A DNA stretch of 64,000 nt from Heliocidaris erythrogramma (GCA_025617745.1 CM046853.1:54898643-54962642); one strand, 5' to 3'; counted from the stretch's first letter, positions 35,894-50,485 are shown. Notes: generated by a model from the sequence alone, not told the origin. Translations and numbers: made by a program.

Positions 35894-36582
35894 CATAATG
35901 AGAAAAATCAATCATGCAAGCACTTTACTGAAATCAGGTTGGAGAGTTTGTAAAAAACATCTATATTTGAGAATGGCAGAAATGATGAATAATTTAGAAA
36001 GGGTGAAAGAGTTTTTACATTGATGGAGTCACGGCCGCCACCGACTTGATTCGTGGCCTCACACAGAAATACAATCTGTCACTGTGGAAGGCCATACAAC
36101 ATTCAAACAGGCCATTTCATTTTGCAGGAGATGGAGAAATAATGAAAGAGAGCGGGCAGAGCGAGAGCATGCTCACCGGTGCAAAGCTCTTTAATACATG
36201 CATGAATGCCTAATAGAGTAACTGTTCTCAAACGATGGTGGATTCATACCTGCGCGACAGCTTGCCACTCTCGACTCTCGTAATAATTTCACACCCACAG
36301 ACAAACTCGTCTCTTTTTCCCCCCTGTCTCTGTCGCTTTTCAACAAGGGTCAATTCATACTGCACCAGACTTAATCACCTTTGGAAGTGTGAAAGAGGTC
36401 ACACAGTGTTTGGAATGAGGGCCTCCTTTGCAAAGTTCAAATGAATGAAAGTGATGTGATGACTATATTAGCCGCCTCATGTAGAATTTTGGAATTTCTG
36501 ATTTTGTTTTCATTAATAAAAAAAAAAATCTGTTTTCCAGACAAACATGAACACTGAACATCCCAAATAAGAAGTATCTGTC

Positions 36583-36715
36583 ATAGTGGCCACCTGTGTA
36601 AAAAGGCCACTTCTATACAAAGGTCACCTGTCCATAGTCGTCACCTACATTTTCTTCCTCTGTGGAGATATACATGTATATTTGTAGGACCTGTCTACAG
36701 TGGTCACTATATTCA
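36583..36715. repeat. Degenerate repeats of a GGYCACCTGT word
   Basis: tggccacctgtgtaaaa, aggccacttctatacaa, aggtcacctgtccatag, tcgtcacct and cctgtctacagtggtcac recur at 20-25 base spacing and in both directions. Such tracts occur at the ends of some DNA transposons. A weaker relative (gaccggtggtctttctgtat) is near 7720. Confidence 0.4.
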
Positions 36716-36731
36716 GTCTCTCTCAGTTAAA

Positions 36732-36757
36732 ATTTACAGGCAAGCTTGCCTGTAAAT
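36732..36757. other. Perfect 26-bp palindrome
   Basis: Half-site ATTTACAGGCAAG is followed directly by its exact complement, with no loop and HindIII-type AAGCTT at the centre. It follows degenerate ggtcacctgt-type repeats. Confidence 0.9.
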
Positions 36758-38404
36758 CAGGGATAAAACACCAATATGTCCTGTATGGATTATTGATTGG
36801 AACCATCATGTATCTACATGTATTAAAAAGAGTTTCTCTAAAGTGGAGTTGTGGATGCTGATGCTATACCTTTACAGTGTCAAATCAGCTTGTCAATAAA
36901 CTTTCATCTGAATTGCATTATTGATATAATAAATTTATTCACTCCTATCTAGAAATGATGCACACATGATGGATTAAAATGCGTCCTTCTTAGTAAAGGT
37001 AGCAAAAATTCTCTTAAAACTAATCCTTGTGTCAAGTGATATGATCAATGTTTCCAAGCAAAGATTTCAGCATAATTTTATACTATGAATAAAGAAGACT
37101 AGATGATAATACATGCATGTCAAGGTGTCTGAATTAATGCTGAAATACAATTCCCCCTAAGGCTGGAGAATTACACAGTGATGCAGAGTTTACAAAATAA
37201 CATAAGCATTCAGCACTCATACATTTTCGATAGGAATCACTCAGAATACAAGGAGAGTCTCAAAATCAAGCAGATCTTAGACTAGAAAAGTAAGATATAT
37301 TAATAGAAAAAAATATAGAAGATCAGTTCCTTCTGATGAAGTGTATGGCATTTCTTGAAGTGCTCTCAATATTTTCTATCATTAAGTCCATTTCTCATAA
37401 CATGTACACAAAACCTCTAAATGTAGACATATAAATACTGACCCATTTTGGTAAATACATTTTGATATGAAATAGTCTTGTGCCACTTTGATTACGCTTT
37501 AAAGAAAACAATCATAAAGACACAATGTGTTTGCTCTGTTTACATCTACTATAGATTTCCATAAAAAGCAGAGTTTTTCTAAAACTGTTCTATTATAATA
37601 CACAGCACTAAAAACAAAATAATGTTGTAATGTGACTACTTAACCAACATAATATTTATTATTAGTAACTGAATGTAATTTGGCATACTTTTTAACTTCT
37701 CCAAACAATTTCTTGTCGAATCAGCATGTAAAAATCCTAGAAATTTTATCATCTACATATGTTCCTTGGTTACAATCACTTCATAGCAATAGCTTTTTTC
37801 TACAAGAAAAAATCTCCATTTAATTTACTGCGAAAAAAAGAGAGCCACATCTTGCATAGGAATTCTATATTGTAAAAATCTATCTATATTTGTTGTACTA
37901 GCTATCTTTCATTCTTCTTGCATTCCTTTATACATATGACAGGAAATACCAGACACCTGTACATCTTTCCTGTTATTTCTAAACATTTTTTTTGTTATAG
38001 AAGAAAACATGCAATTCATCAGCCATACTTGTAAATGAACTTGCACAATATTGCGCAGACTGCACATAGCTGTTTGATAAACGTGAGAAAAAGAGAATGA
38101 GATTGAGGGAGAAAGAGCAAATCATATTGCGGAAACAACAGTGTGTTCTATTTTTACTCAATCCAGAAAGGTGTTGGGAAAATATAGGAAAAAAATATTG
38201 GCAATGCAACGTGTTTTGATGATAATGTGAAAACAGCAGACAATGACAAAGGGGAATAGATAATGTTTTTGTGTTCGCCTGCGAGTTTTCACACTCTAAT
38301 ATTGATGTATTTTGGGCGCTCTTGCCAACTTCATGTTTTCCCATGCGTCGCTTTCACTATGGTTCATTAGCATCCTACTATATGCTCATCATCCTCTACG
38401 ACAT

Positions 38405-38436
<32 letters not shown>

Positions 38437-38799
38437 TTCCCATCTTATCTGAAGGACAATGAGAAGTGGATGACTCAGGAAATTTTGAATTCCTTCCCAT
38501 GATTTGATGAACTTACAATATGGACCGTTCCTTGATTTTCCTGCAGCTCAAATTCACTACGGATGAATAAACCCACATAAGAATAGGGGTATGAGAGTAT
38601 ATTCAGTCTTGTAGATTGTCTGCATGGATATAAATAGCTGTCAATAAAGAGGAATCTTTTATGCACTTCTGACAAGGAAAACAGGTCTTTTCTTAGCACA
38701 AGGAGAGAGATTTAGAGAGATGGAGAGAATGAGGGAGAGGAAGAATGTACGAGATAGAGAGAAGGATGCAAATAGAATGAGACATAGAGAGATATAAAT

Positions 38800-38850
38800 A
38801 TAAGAAAGAGATAGAAAGAGAGAGAGAGAGAGAGAGAGAGAAGGGAGAGA
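38800..38850 (+). repeat. (GA)n microsatellite, one of many
   Basis: GA/CT dinucleotide tracts recur through the large intron: also about 38405-38432, 46588-46607, 47272-47288, 47618-47638, 48080-48130 and 52990-53014. They create Ser/Leu- or Arg/Glu-rich frames without gene support. Confidence 0.85.
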
Positions 38851-39502
38851 GAGTAACAAACAGAGTAAAGGATGAAAGTGAGACAGCAAAAAGTGAAAAA
38901 AATGGGTTGGAAAGAGAAAACGTCCTCCCATCAAGGCAATACACAAATAATGAATAAAACCAGACGACTCGTAAACAAATTCCTAAAAAAATTACTGTTA
39001 AACTTGAAATGGCAAGCCATCACCTACTTCAAAATATCAACCATGTTTGAGATGATATGGTACAATTCCCCTATGCTGGGAATATGAAGTTATTACCTCA
39101 GGGCTTTCTATGGGTCATGCAAAATTAATCTACGAAGCATAGTAATTTCAATATTTGAAGGAAACCTGTGCAATGCAAAGATCTTTTTGTCGTTTTGAAC
39201 ATAGTCAGTATTCTGCAGGGATGGACTACACAAGCTCAAATGTCAATACAGCTACACTTTAGAGTACGCGTATGGTATACACTCAGCAGCCATGATAGCA
39301 CAGATTGGGAATAAGATATACTTGGCTCTCTCTTTTTCTCTGTCTGTCTCTTGATGTCCCATCTTCTCCTTTCCTCTCTCTCCATCTCTGCCTCACTCAC
39401 TACCTCCCTCATTGCGATTCAGCTTTTCTTTCTGATTTCCCCTAACCACTTCAATTTCTGTTTCTCCTTTGCTTATCTGTTTCTCTCTGTATGTGCAATG
39501 GA

Positions 39503-39720
39503 GAGGTGTCGTAGCCGAGTTTAAACGCTTGACTGGAGATGCGAAGGTTCGAACCCCGGTGCCGCACAAGCGTCCTTTGACAAGACACGAATCTATATTT
39601 GCCAATCTTCACCGAAATCTGAAACCTAGCAAGAGGCAGGGTAATATTGGAGCCCCATGAGCACCTCTTGTGGTGGATAGGAGTGCAATACACATACCCA
39701 ATATTATAATATTATTACTA
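39503..39720 (+). mobile_element. tRNA-derived SINE inside the Shal intron
   Basis: The tRNA-like head has A-box-like tagccgagttt and B box GGTTCGAACCC (39546-39556), followed by agcgtcctttgacaagac, which matches the body of the SINE at 3558. The element ends in an ATT-rich tail near 39700-39720. It lies antisense to the Shal gene. The middle is shorter than in the 3558 copy, so this is either a shorter subfamily or an internally deleted copy. Confidence 0.75.
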
Positions 39721-41755
39721 TTAATGTAAAATAATAAGTACCAGTAACTATTACAAGATGGAATTTAAAAATCTGACTGAAAAGACAGATGTCCACCTAT
39801 CAAATCAGTCCAAGACCACAAAGGTGACACTGATTCTGCAGGGAGAAAAAAAGACATTTCTAAAGCATCCAGGGATACCATTAATTGCTAATGCAATTGG
39901 AACTCCCAAACAAAATCGGTCGATTGTGTACTCTCTCAAGACATCACTCAAATGAAATGAAACTAGTATGTATGTACAAATACTTTCGCCACTTGATGAG
40001 ACTTATTGAATAGCATGCACCTATGAGAACAAAATCCCTGGGCCACCCACTTGGGAATGTGATTTATCCACTTTAATCAAATACATAACAACCACATTTT
40101 GCTCCTACTTTAAAAAAAACCCCACTTGTTTGGAATTGCCCATTACAGGTAGCCCCCTACGACCCGGAATTCCTCCCTATCCTGTTATATCTAACAGAGC
40201 TGGGTAATTTACTATGGTAATGACAGGAAACGGGCGACTCCGGTCTGCGAAATGCAACAAATTACCAATGTAAATTTCAAGCAGGCTGCACACGATGGCG
40301 GAATAATGACAGCAAAGCAGAGAGATGCAGTAGGGGAAGGCGATTTGGCGAAACAAAATTAACGCGAGCGTGAAGAGGTATCGCATAGATTGGCCACGCT
40401 CCTCTGCCGTCCCAGTTTGTGAGTGTAATTTGCAAGGAATTATGGTGAATCTGGGTCATTTTATTCCATTTCTCTAAACCTTAGCATTCCCTAATGTTTA
40501 CCCCCTCCTCCATGTTACTCTCATCTATTACAACATGCTGCAGCTAGTGCTAACTATGACATGAGTGATACTTTTTAAGGTATGACCTTTGATTGGAACT
40601 TGACAAATTTGGCAGGTATTTTTGTAGTTTTATTTGGAACATGAAGTTACCATAAAGCCTGCATTCATTTTGATTACACTCTTGGAAACTGTGGGAGCTA
40701 AAATTCTCAAATCCTACTTTCACAGAACTCTTTCATGCATACTTCAAATGTAAGGGTACACAGGAAACGGTAAAAATTGATGGCATTCCATTAAGATCAC
40801 TTTCCAACAAAACAATATGGGTACAATCATTAATGTACAGAATCAGAATTTTGATCTAATTCGAAAGGTATGGTTTGCACGCATTGTGAAACGTAAAGAG
40901 CTTACTTGTTACGACATAAATCTACTGTGTTGTCATATTTCTACTGGTACAATGTAAAATCCTACCCTATGGTCTAAAGTTATTCATACAGGTATCCATT
41001 CTTTATTAGGAATGTCAGCTAAAGAGGGTTGGAAAGCCGGCCAACACAAAACAAAATAAAAGGGCAAGAGACCTGTCATACGCAACTGAAGCAGCCCTGT
41101 ACATTGGAAAGCTAATATTATGCTTGTGTAGAAGATTAAAATGATATATCTGTGTATATATCAGCATGAAGAATAGCCATTGAGAGGTCTCTGTATGCTT
41201 ACGTGATAGGAGCCAGAATGGTCTACGGCTATAGACAGTAACGAGATGGCTGAAACCTTCCTTAATCCGCCAGAGCATGATAACACACACTGTTGATAAG
41301 GATATGCTACCGTCAGAAATTTATGGCTACCAATAGACCGTGTAACAACTTTCCCATCGGCCAGTGATGCCTTTAGCAGTGTACTATGGCTTGTAATTAT
41401 GCCTCACGTCCAAAAGCCAAGCTGACTCTATCATCACAGCTCTTTTTTTGAAATAATTTTCTCTCTGTCTTTATTGTAGATTTATTTCTTTCATGTCAAC
41501 ATAGTTGAACATCTATCAAGAGCTCCTGATTTAAATATTCAGTTATAGGGATAAACCTTAGGATAAGTTTAGCCACATGATAAAACCTTGGATGAAACCG
41601 AAATCACCACAAAGATTTAATCTATGAGATACTATGAACATGGAAAATAAACAGATCAAAAATCATTAACAGAATAAATGAGCATCATGAAACATTCCAT
41701 CGTAAACCTTATGGACAGAATTATTAACCATTTCCTGCATCACTGCAGATCACAC

Positions 41756-41857
41756 AAACTAAGCATTTCTTTGTTTGAAGCAAAGAATTGTATCAAATTT
41801 CTAAATAAACTAAGCATTTCTTTATTTGAAGCAAAGAATTGTCTCAAATTTCTAAAT
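41756..41857 (+). repeat. 51-bp tandem duplication
   Basis: The unit starting aaactaagcatttcttt occurs twice; the copies differ at two positions (ttgtttg/ttatttg and gtatcaa/gtctcaa). Confidence 0.9.
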
Positions 41858-44800
41858 TTTCGATCACACTTTTAAGTTTGACGTGGTGGTCCAAGTAACT
41901 GCATATTTCCGGTCTTCAAACTTATCATTGGGGATGTAAAAGTCACCTCACATTGAAAAATAAGTGGCTCAAAAAGGACTGTGGTAGAATGGGTCAAGGG
42001 AATGGTGTCTCAGCCAACACTGAGCTGCCATTGAAGAAAACTCACATGACCTATAAATCAACTAGTGCATGAATATGATTGACATGCTTCATAAAATCCA
42101 AGCCAATTATGGTCACCATCACTGCAGATGGGTCACTGTTTTTAGTAGAAGTTTTCACAATCACTCCGTGCATTCTCCCCCACTCTTAATGCACTGTAAT
42201 TTGCGCCAAAGGAGTAAAGGGTAAATGTGTCTGGGCATTTGGGAGTTTATGTGTATGTATAAATGAGGTGTTCACGTTTTACAAATCTTTATAAAATACA
42301 AACCACAAGAGAAAGAATATGCGAGTGTGAATGGGCACTGGGGGATATTTTCATAGCATAAAGAGGAAATGTCTGCTTAGTTCTAACATCTAAAGGAAGC
42401 CCCTAGATTAAACAATGTGCTATTGCATTTAATTTAAAAAGCACAATGTCCGAGTGAATCACGTTTCCATCTTGGTGCTGCGGAATAATTGCATACAAAG
42501 CCTTTGAGGCCTCTGTGACTCGTTATCTGCATCTTACTTTAAAAGGTACCTGCTCAGCTAAATCCTATGCCCTACAAATCCTTTTTTTTTTGCTGCACAG
42601 CACTGTGCTACCACCAAAAGAGATGTGGTGAGGTCGTTGCTGTAATGCATTCGGTCGTTAATATATCATAAGGCATATGGAAATGGTAGCTCAAGCTCTG
42701 AAATATCCACTTGGATTAAATTTGAGTGGGAGTGACTTGGGTCGTATTGATACCCGGTCGTCCTGTTGACCATGAGCCGTGCCGTTGCATGCTGGGATAG
42801 GTCATTGTTAATGGCGAGTGGTATTGATGATGCAGTACAGGTAATGCAAGTTACATCTGGCCCTGTAGGATGCACTGAAATACGCATGCATATTGATCAT
42901 GATGGAATGGCATCGGTCGAATGGAGATGAACGCACCTGCATTAAAGGGCCAATACCTTCACATGTTACATTCCACCGCCATGTTTCTTTTCCAACCCCA
43001 CTTTTTGGCTATCAGAAAAGATTTGCCAGTTTGAAGATTGTCAAAACGCACACACACACTATATGTCATCTGGTGACATGTCTTAAAATTAGAAATAGTT
43101 CGCCACTAAATAACAACCAATGATCGAGAAAAAAACTTCTTGAATACAATAATGTGAGGAATATTTGTTTTTCTCTATCAACCTAAAATAAATAGAGATA
43201 AATAAAGATAATTATAGTGATCAAAAGAATGACCCTGAATTCCTCCTCTACCTGATGACACCATTCAATATACCATTCAATGCACTACCGTAGGATAGTA
43301 GATACTAATTCTCTTGAATAATGCACTTGACACCTCTAACGGTGTACAATGACTATTTTGCTCTATGACGACAAATATCCCACTTATCCCAGGGTACTGA
43401 ATGTACTTGCTTTTAATGGTTCTCACTAATTAGCTCATGAATTATTGCATCAAAAGCAATTAGACAAATTAGACATTTAAATAAGCTTCATTTATTGAAG
43501 TAAAATAGCACTAGACAAGCAAAGTTGAAGTGCAGCCATTTGTCATCAGCAAGACTGCCAAATAATGTATATCTCAGTCTCTCTCTCTCTCTTTTATAGA
43601 ATATTATGGAAGTTTTTAGTCTTCATATAAAGATATACAGATATCAAAACAATTAACTTCTACAATGAATTGAGAAACAATTATGTACAATCTACATGTA
43701 AATTGTGATTCAAAATTCTCATTTTGACCAATATTGTGCATCAAGTCTACTGTAAATTTTACATAAAATGTATCAAACATAAATGATTATTATGTTAAGA
43801 GATCATATGCATTTCCCCATAGCACCTGATCTCTTAGCTCCAGACTTCAACATCTCTCTCTCTTTTTTTCTTTCAAAGCAATTAAGGCGAAGATAAATCA
43901 AAGGCATCACTAAATTAAACAAACAATATCTTGACCTCTGCTGCAAGGAAAGCTCATGCGTCATCATCCCCCAGGGCTAAGGGTTGTCATAAATCATCTT
44001 CATCTTCACCTTGATTTTACAACTCAATATCTAGAGTGGTATACTTAATTAACAGATTTATTCCCTTTTCTTCTAACCTGAATTAAAAGTTATCCTTAAT
44101 TTGTTCAACACTCTGTTTACAATGTTCTGTCTGTTTGCCGTTCGTTTATTTTGTACCACATATACCTTCAATGAGAGTCGGATGAAACTGCTATTTGTAG
44201 ACTCAGATTATCAAACGCAAATAAACACTCTGTCATTATAACTAAAGGGCGATTCACTTCAAGTTAGAGACGAAATTGATGGAAATGGTAGCTTGTTGCA
44301 GAGCACAAAGTGGTTTGAGCAATGCTCAATCAAACCTGCAGAGTTTGAGTGGGCGGTAGGGAGACACAGGGTTGCATTCCAATGACGTGTGACTTTTGAA
44401 GGGTCCATCATTTGCTTTTACTGTGTCTCTGAGCGGGTCCTAGATTGCTTGCACATAACATTAAGGCCAACATATGGGACTACGGCAACTTGGGTAACTA
44501 TTGACCGATGCCAAAAGTAGGTCAGTCATGCAAAGCATGAGGGAGAACCCTGAGAATTTTGCAAGTTTCCCTCACTTTGCAAAAAATCTCAAATCCATCT
44601 ATGTTCATACATGTCAGTCTAGGACAATTATGCATGCTCAAATATATACCCAATGGCCAAGTGGTGGAACACTCAAACATTTGGTAATGATTTCAATACA
44701 ACATGTATAAAATTGTACAGCAAAGGAAATATATTTAAGGAAATGTCCATATAGCTGAATTGACTTTACATATAATTATCTAATCAAGATGTGAACATAT

Positions 44801-47800
44801 TATTAACTTAAATATCTGAACAAATCTATTAAAGGTTGGTTAAACTGACTTGGAAAAAAAACATGCACCTATCTAAAAACAAATGCACAAAAAGAATCAA
44901 CTCATAAACAGGATATGAAAACAAACCAAAAATAAAGTTCATCAATGAAGTATACCATACCATTGTCTTCATAAGATGTGAAAATAATATGTTTAAGAAA
45001 GCTCAAGACAGTGCTGCCACCTTTCATAAAAAATACATGCATCTGTCTAACATGTTCATAAACACAAAGAATAATGAAAATAATCTTTTTTAAATGATAG
45101 TAAATCAAACAATGAAATTATATGACGGTCTTTATTAGATGTGAACATACTTTATATATCAGATTATATACAGTATGAACGCTTCTTTTAAGCTCTCATA
45201 AGCTTGGAAGACATGCACCTGTCTGAGATCCACGATATTAAATCATGTAAAATCTAAAATCCAAGCATGCACTTGAAAAGTAAGTGTACATTGTGAAACA
45301 AATTATACTTGTCGAAGCTTAAAAGTATCAAGGTTTTTGTGAAGAGTTCTCAAAAATGAATCATTCTACAAACAACCTAAAGAGAATCGGATTAAAATTA
45401 CAAACATCTGATCTGAGAGGAACAACATATAGATCTACAATGTTAAAATGATTCAGCATAAATGAGACACATTCAAAACTCAACGGTAAGTACCTATGAC
45501 TTGGTAAAAAATAATACGTGGCTTTCACAGGCACAAACCTTTATTCTAATAAAATACCAATAAAATGGTAGAAAAATTAAATCAAACTAATTAAAAGAAT
45601 AATATTACTGAAACTTGAAGAAGAACCTTGGTATACAGGTGGTCACATGGCAATTCTTGGCCTATATTCCGGCGACCCAATGTCATTTGTTGAGGGATAT
45701 ATCACCTAGGTGCTTCATCATCCCACACAATGTACACAGATGGACCAGATCACAGCCTAGGTGAAGATCACTTCACACTTCTCTGTCTACCTTGTAGGTA
45801 GGCCTACATGCAAGTCAGGAAAGGGCTTCTTCCACTTGCACCAACTACAGTTAGCCACTTGGTATTCATGTTCTTGTCTGCACAGGCATGGAGGCAGTAT
45901 GAATGCATCTCCCCTTGGATATATCGAGTTTCAATGTCACAGCCACACACACCCTTCAATAACCTCCAAGCGATCAACTTAATTCCAGATCATCTGCCAA
46001 GCTTCTGCTCTCCCTACATCGATGCATAATGTGACTTTTTAGTTTTAAAAATCAAATTTCCAGTTTCTTCGTATTCCAGCTGCGCTCAAGCTCAAATGCA
46101 ACAAGATTTACAACAGTCCACCTGTATTTCCAGGGCTCTTTTTTTGCCTGAAGCAAACGGCAGCAGAATCCTTATTTGGGCTGATTTGAATGTAGTTATT
46201 CTAAGGTGTTGTACCCACTTAAAGATAAGGAAAACTTTTTTTATCATAAAGATATCACCAAGGGGAGAAAGAGATTATGTTCAGGATTCTACAAGATTGA
46301 GCTTTATATGTGAAACGTAACATTTGATTCTAAAACCAGATCTATTCAAACTCCCTTTCTCTTGCATTATGTGGCCAATTCTTTTATCAACAACCAAAAA
46401 ATCTTCCCTTATTCTATTTCTCATCTTTTTGCAACCTGTTTTTTAAATTCTCTGCCGAGTCTTTAAGAACAAGCATATCACTCCTGCTAACTAGCTATCT
46501 TTGTTTGTTTGCACACTCTGGAACTGGAAGATACCATGTTTATGTTCAAAAAGCAATTACTCCCGCCCTCTTCGATTAGCAACTCTCTGAGAGAGAGAGA
46601 GAGAGACAATCTGGGGAACACAAGTAAACAAAGTGCATGCACTTTACCGATCTCTCTTCTGACTCGACTCTATCTAATTTTAGTCTAAAGGGCAACAGAC
46701 ATTCGATACATTACTAATTTTCCCTGCAATTGAGCAGGAAGCCAGCAAAACCAGGCCACTGCTGGAATTTTATGATTCTTTTGTGGAGGATTTTTCAATA
46801 TCCAGGTCATAATTGGGATTCTGAATCTGGTTTGCTTGCTTAATATTTAGTTCTACAAATGTAGCAGCCTCTACAAACCAAAAACAAAATAACATGTAAC
46901 TCCATTGTGTTTAAATCACATCTGACTGGAACTATCTACTGTATAACCTAATACGATCCAAATGTTACTGATTCAACTGGGGTGAGCATAAAGTAAGATC
47001 TACCATACAGCTTTCTTCACCCTCTTATTTCTCCCGTTAATCACCGTCACGTCCCTTACAAACTGAATTTACAAAATACATAAATCCTCTACTCAGCACA
47101 TTCCAATATATGTCTGTATAAGATATGATTCTCAAATAGCTCTCTCTCTCTGCACAACGACTTCACAGTTTGCTGATCGGACACTTGTTTTTAAAACCAA
47201 TTCCATTGCTGCCTACATGTATCTCTCTCTCTCCTTTCTTTCTGTTTCCCCCTCTCTCCCCTCCCTCCCTCTTTCTCTCTCTCTCTCACTTTTACACACT
47301 CTCATTTAGTTTGTTCAACCCTCTAGGGGTAGTGACCAGCAGATATCACATAGAAATCAAAATCAACAAAACACGGTCTTCTCCTCTGGGTGCACAAATT
47401 TAATTTAGGAGGTGGCATCAAATCTTTCAGAGTACTTAGGGTAGCCATTGTTGGTCAGCTTTAAATCCAAAGGATGGAAAAGAGTTTAGGAAGAAGAAGA
47501 TGCAGAGCTAGAGTGATTAGGAAAAGGATAGAAAGGTCAGTAAGGAAGAGAAAGAGATATAAATAGATAGCGGGAGAGATGGAGGGAGAGAAAGGGAGCA
47601 AGAGAGAGACACAGAGAGTGAGAGAGAGAGAGAGAGAGATACAGACAACGAGAAGGGGCGTATAAAAATAAAAATGCAGTGTTGGAGTCATAATGATAAC
47701 AAAACAGATAACAGCACAAATACACAAAAGACTTTGTGATAAGTTTTACATGTGAAAAGTCAAAACGAAACAATACAAAATATGCTATGAAACTGCATTA

Positions 47801-48473
47801 ATAATATTCAATTCTCTTACAAAGTTTGAAATGTAAAATAAGAGATTCAGAAAAAGAAGATGATAAGGGAGATGGTATAACGAAAATTAAGAAAGAGGTG
47901 ATAGCTAACTACATTAACTTATAATAAAAAGGAAATAAAATTAAAGTTGAGAAAAAGATTATGGAGCATATCCAGGGATGGTAGAAATGACAGGAAAATA
48001 GAAAGATACTGTGGAGGTTTACAATGAATAAGTAGGGCTCCCAAAAGTGCAAAAAGGAGAGCGACAGTGAGTGGGTGGGTGAGAGAGAGAGGGAGAGAGA
48101 AGGAGAGCAAGAAAGAGAGAGAGAGAGAGATATTTAAGATTTGAAGAAAGCTGACCAAGAGCACCCACTCTCTTCCAATTAACATTATAACTGCAAACAT
48201 AGGTCACCAGGACGATGTGTACTTTAAAGGTCAGATTGTCAGAGGAAGTCATATACTGTCTTTCAAAGGCTTCACTCACTATATGTCATGTACCTATGGA
48301 AATATCACACAACAATCAATTCCACCTATTCCAGCAGGCTTGTTTTCAGGAAATCAAAGAATAACAGCTTCTATGAAACTATTAAGTCTATCGGTTATAA
48401 AGGATGCAGCACTACAGAGCCACCATAATGTTGAACCTATTTCACTTCTGTTACAGGTTTACATTAAAGGGAT

Positions 48474-48563
48474 AAGGAAAGTTTGAGAAAAATCTGACAA
48501 GGAATAAGACAGTTACGGGTGTTTCAGAACAACTTGACATTAAGGTTGGGTTTCCCTTTAAAT
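48474..48563. mobile_element. Short MITE with TTTAAAGGGAAACCC end
   Basis: The right end read inward, TTTAAAGGGAAACCCAACCT, matches the terminus of the 10794-12274 element. The left end is attaaagggataaggaaagt. About 90 bp, non-coding. Confidence 0.55.
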
Positions 48564-49044
48564 AGATGTCACTAAATTGGCCACAGTTTCTGATGAATTC
48601 AAACTAAATTCAATTGTGATCTCATTGTTTTCAAAGAAATTTCATCAATAACAACATCTGGAATGATGAATCCACTTCTTTCCAGAAATGAATCCATATG
48701 AAAGATACATGACAAATATGAATCAACACTTTCAAACAAATATTTCCTACAGAACAGATATGAGTGAATGCTCATTCATTTTTTTCACATCATGAACCAA
48801 GTTATCATATACCGAACAAAATTATTGTAAACTGAAAATTTACAAAGTTGAATCCATACATATGCCATTTTGCCTGTTAATCTCACTTCATTATATGACT
48901 GTATTCAAATATCTGTGTAAACAGTGCAGGAATATCTGGATAAAATGGAATACAATATACATTGCTGAACTAGATCATTCATTCATTTCTGAAGAATCCA
49001 TTTGTCTGTCTTCATATAATGTAACATACATGTCGGCAACATTA

Positions 49045-49162
49045 TATCGTCTGTTGAGAGCCAGAAGGACATTAACTGTGTGTTAAAGTATATGAGCCAG
49101 AAGGACATTAACTGTGTGTTAAAGTATATGAGTTAATGAGTTTGGCTCCAAACAGACGACAT
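49045..49162. mobile_element. Hairpin MITE, copy 2, with a 36-bp internal duplication
   Basis: The left end tatcgtctgttgagagcc and the right end ggctccaaacagacgaca match the family at 27541-27620, inverted (interior gtgttaaagtatatgagtta is the complement of copy 1). The block starting gagccagaaggacattaact occurs twice in tandem, at 49058-49093 and 49094-49129, without any change. Confidence 0.8.
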
Positions 49163-50474
49163 GGTGTCAGGAGTGGGATTTATAATGAGACTGAGTTCCT
49201 CACTACTAAGTTCACAAATAATCTGATCTACCATTCCACAAGCTTGCATCAGGAGTATACAGGACAAAGGTAGTCTTTACAAAGCAGATGGCAACACTGA
49301 GTGCTATAAGTTTAATCTAAAACTTGGATTTAATAGGATGGAAGTTGGAAGTGTTTTAGTATTGATTTCAGCAGGCCTTGGTGAAATCCCAACAGATGGC
49401 ACTCCTAAAATGATGCAAACCGATTGTCTGTATGATGTGGTATCAGCATGAGCAAATACATGCTTCTCAACATGATAATTGTTATTTCAGTAGTCGTCCT
49501 GTGACCAACCTAACATTAATCCCTTTTAATTATACTGAATATCTCTTGCCTACACAATCAATCATTTCTACTATTTTCCCTACTCTTCTGCAGAAAAATA
49601 ATTCCAAATTGCCATGTCTTATTCCAATCATATAATATATGAATTGATTTACAGGGATGATGAATTTTTATGAGTTTTAATTGAATTCTGTAAAATGAAA
49701 TTTTCATTTCTCTAAGAGTATAGGTGCATTCTGGTAATATCTGTATTAGTAGTACATAAATTTAGGGCCATTTATTTTGTAAAATGCAGTGATACATGTG
49801 CGTTCTTTCATGATGAAATAAAATCAAGATTCGATTGATGAAAAGGATATATCAGACCAAAAAAAGATGGAATCGATTAAGAAAAAAAAAATACAAGACC
49901 AAGAAACCCTTGCTATGGACAATGTTTTTAAAATAGGAAATGGTTTAAAGTGATTTTTAATTAAATACAGGAAATAATGATACCATATAAAATATATTAT
50001 TCTGGATAACTGTGTATATACATGTTTACTTGTTATGGTGATACGTCAAAATGTATCAGAATAATTAACAAAGATAATGATCTCTATGTATGACGACCTC
50101 CTTCCTACATGACAATCGTGTCTTTCTATCTTCTACTAATGTTGTGGCACAGACCCCTGCAGATGTGAACCTAAGATTAGCCAGGCCATCTTATGATACC
50201 CTTCTTTCAAGACAGCGCAGACGAAAGAGCTGCGTCAAAGCGCAATCTGAGCTATTCCAACCATTCCAATAGGCTTAGCATGTAGAAGAGTAGTTTGGTA
50301 TTGATACAGGGTGCATCTCATTGGAGGTCAGTTGGAAGAAGGTCAACGTGTTCAACCACTCAGTCTAATATCTCACCTGAATATCTTTAAACAATTATGC
50401 TTGCAAAGAAATCAGACTCCGGCTCTACTAAAAGCTAAATCAGACAGAACTTCGGACTCTGAGCCTCCCTCCCT

Positions 50475-50485
50475 CCCCCCCCCCC

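Noticed and set aside
38659..38946. Ser/Leu-rich membrane-like frames
   Set aside because: Products of a GA microsatellite read on the opposite strand; the same holds for frames at 47461-47773 and 47919-48279.
42666..42887. 73-codon minus-strand frame with balanced composition
   Set aside because: No flanking splice signals that join Kv4 exons and no recognisable motif; more likely part of a regulatory island.
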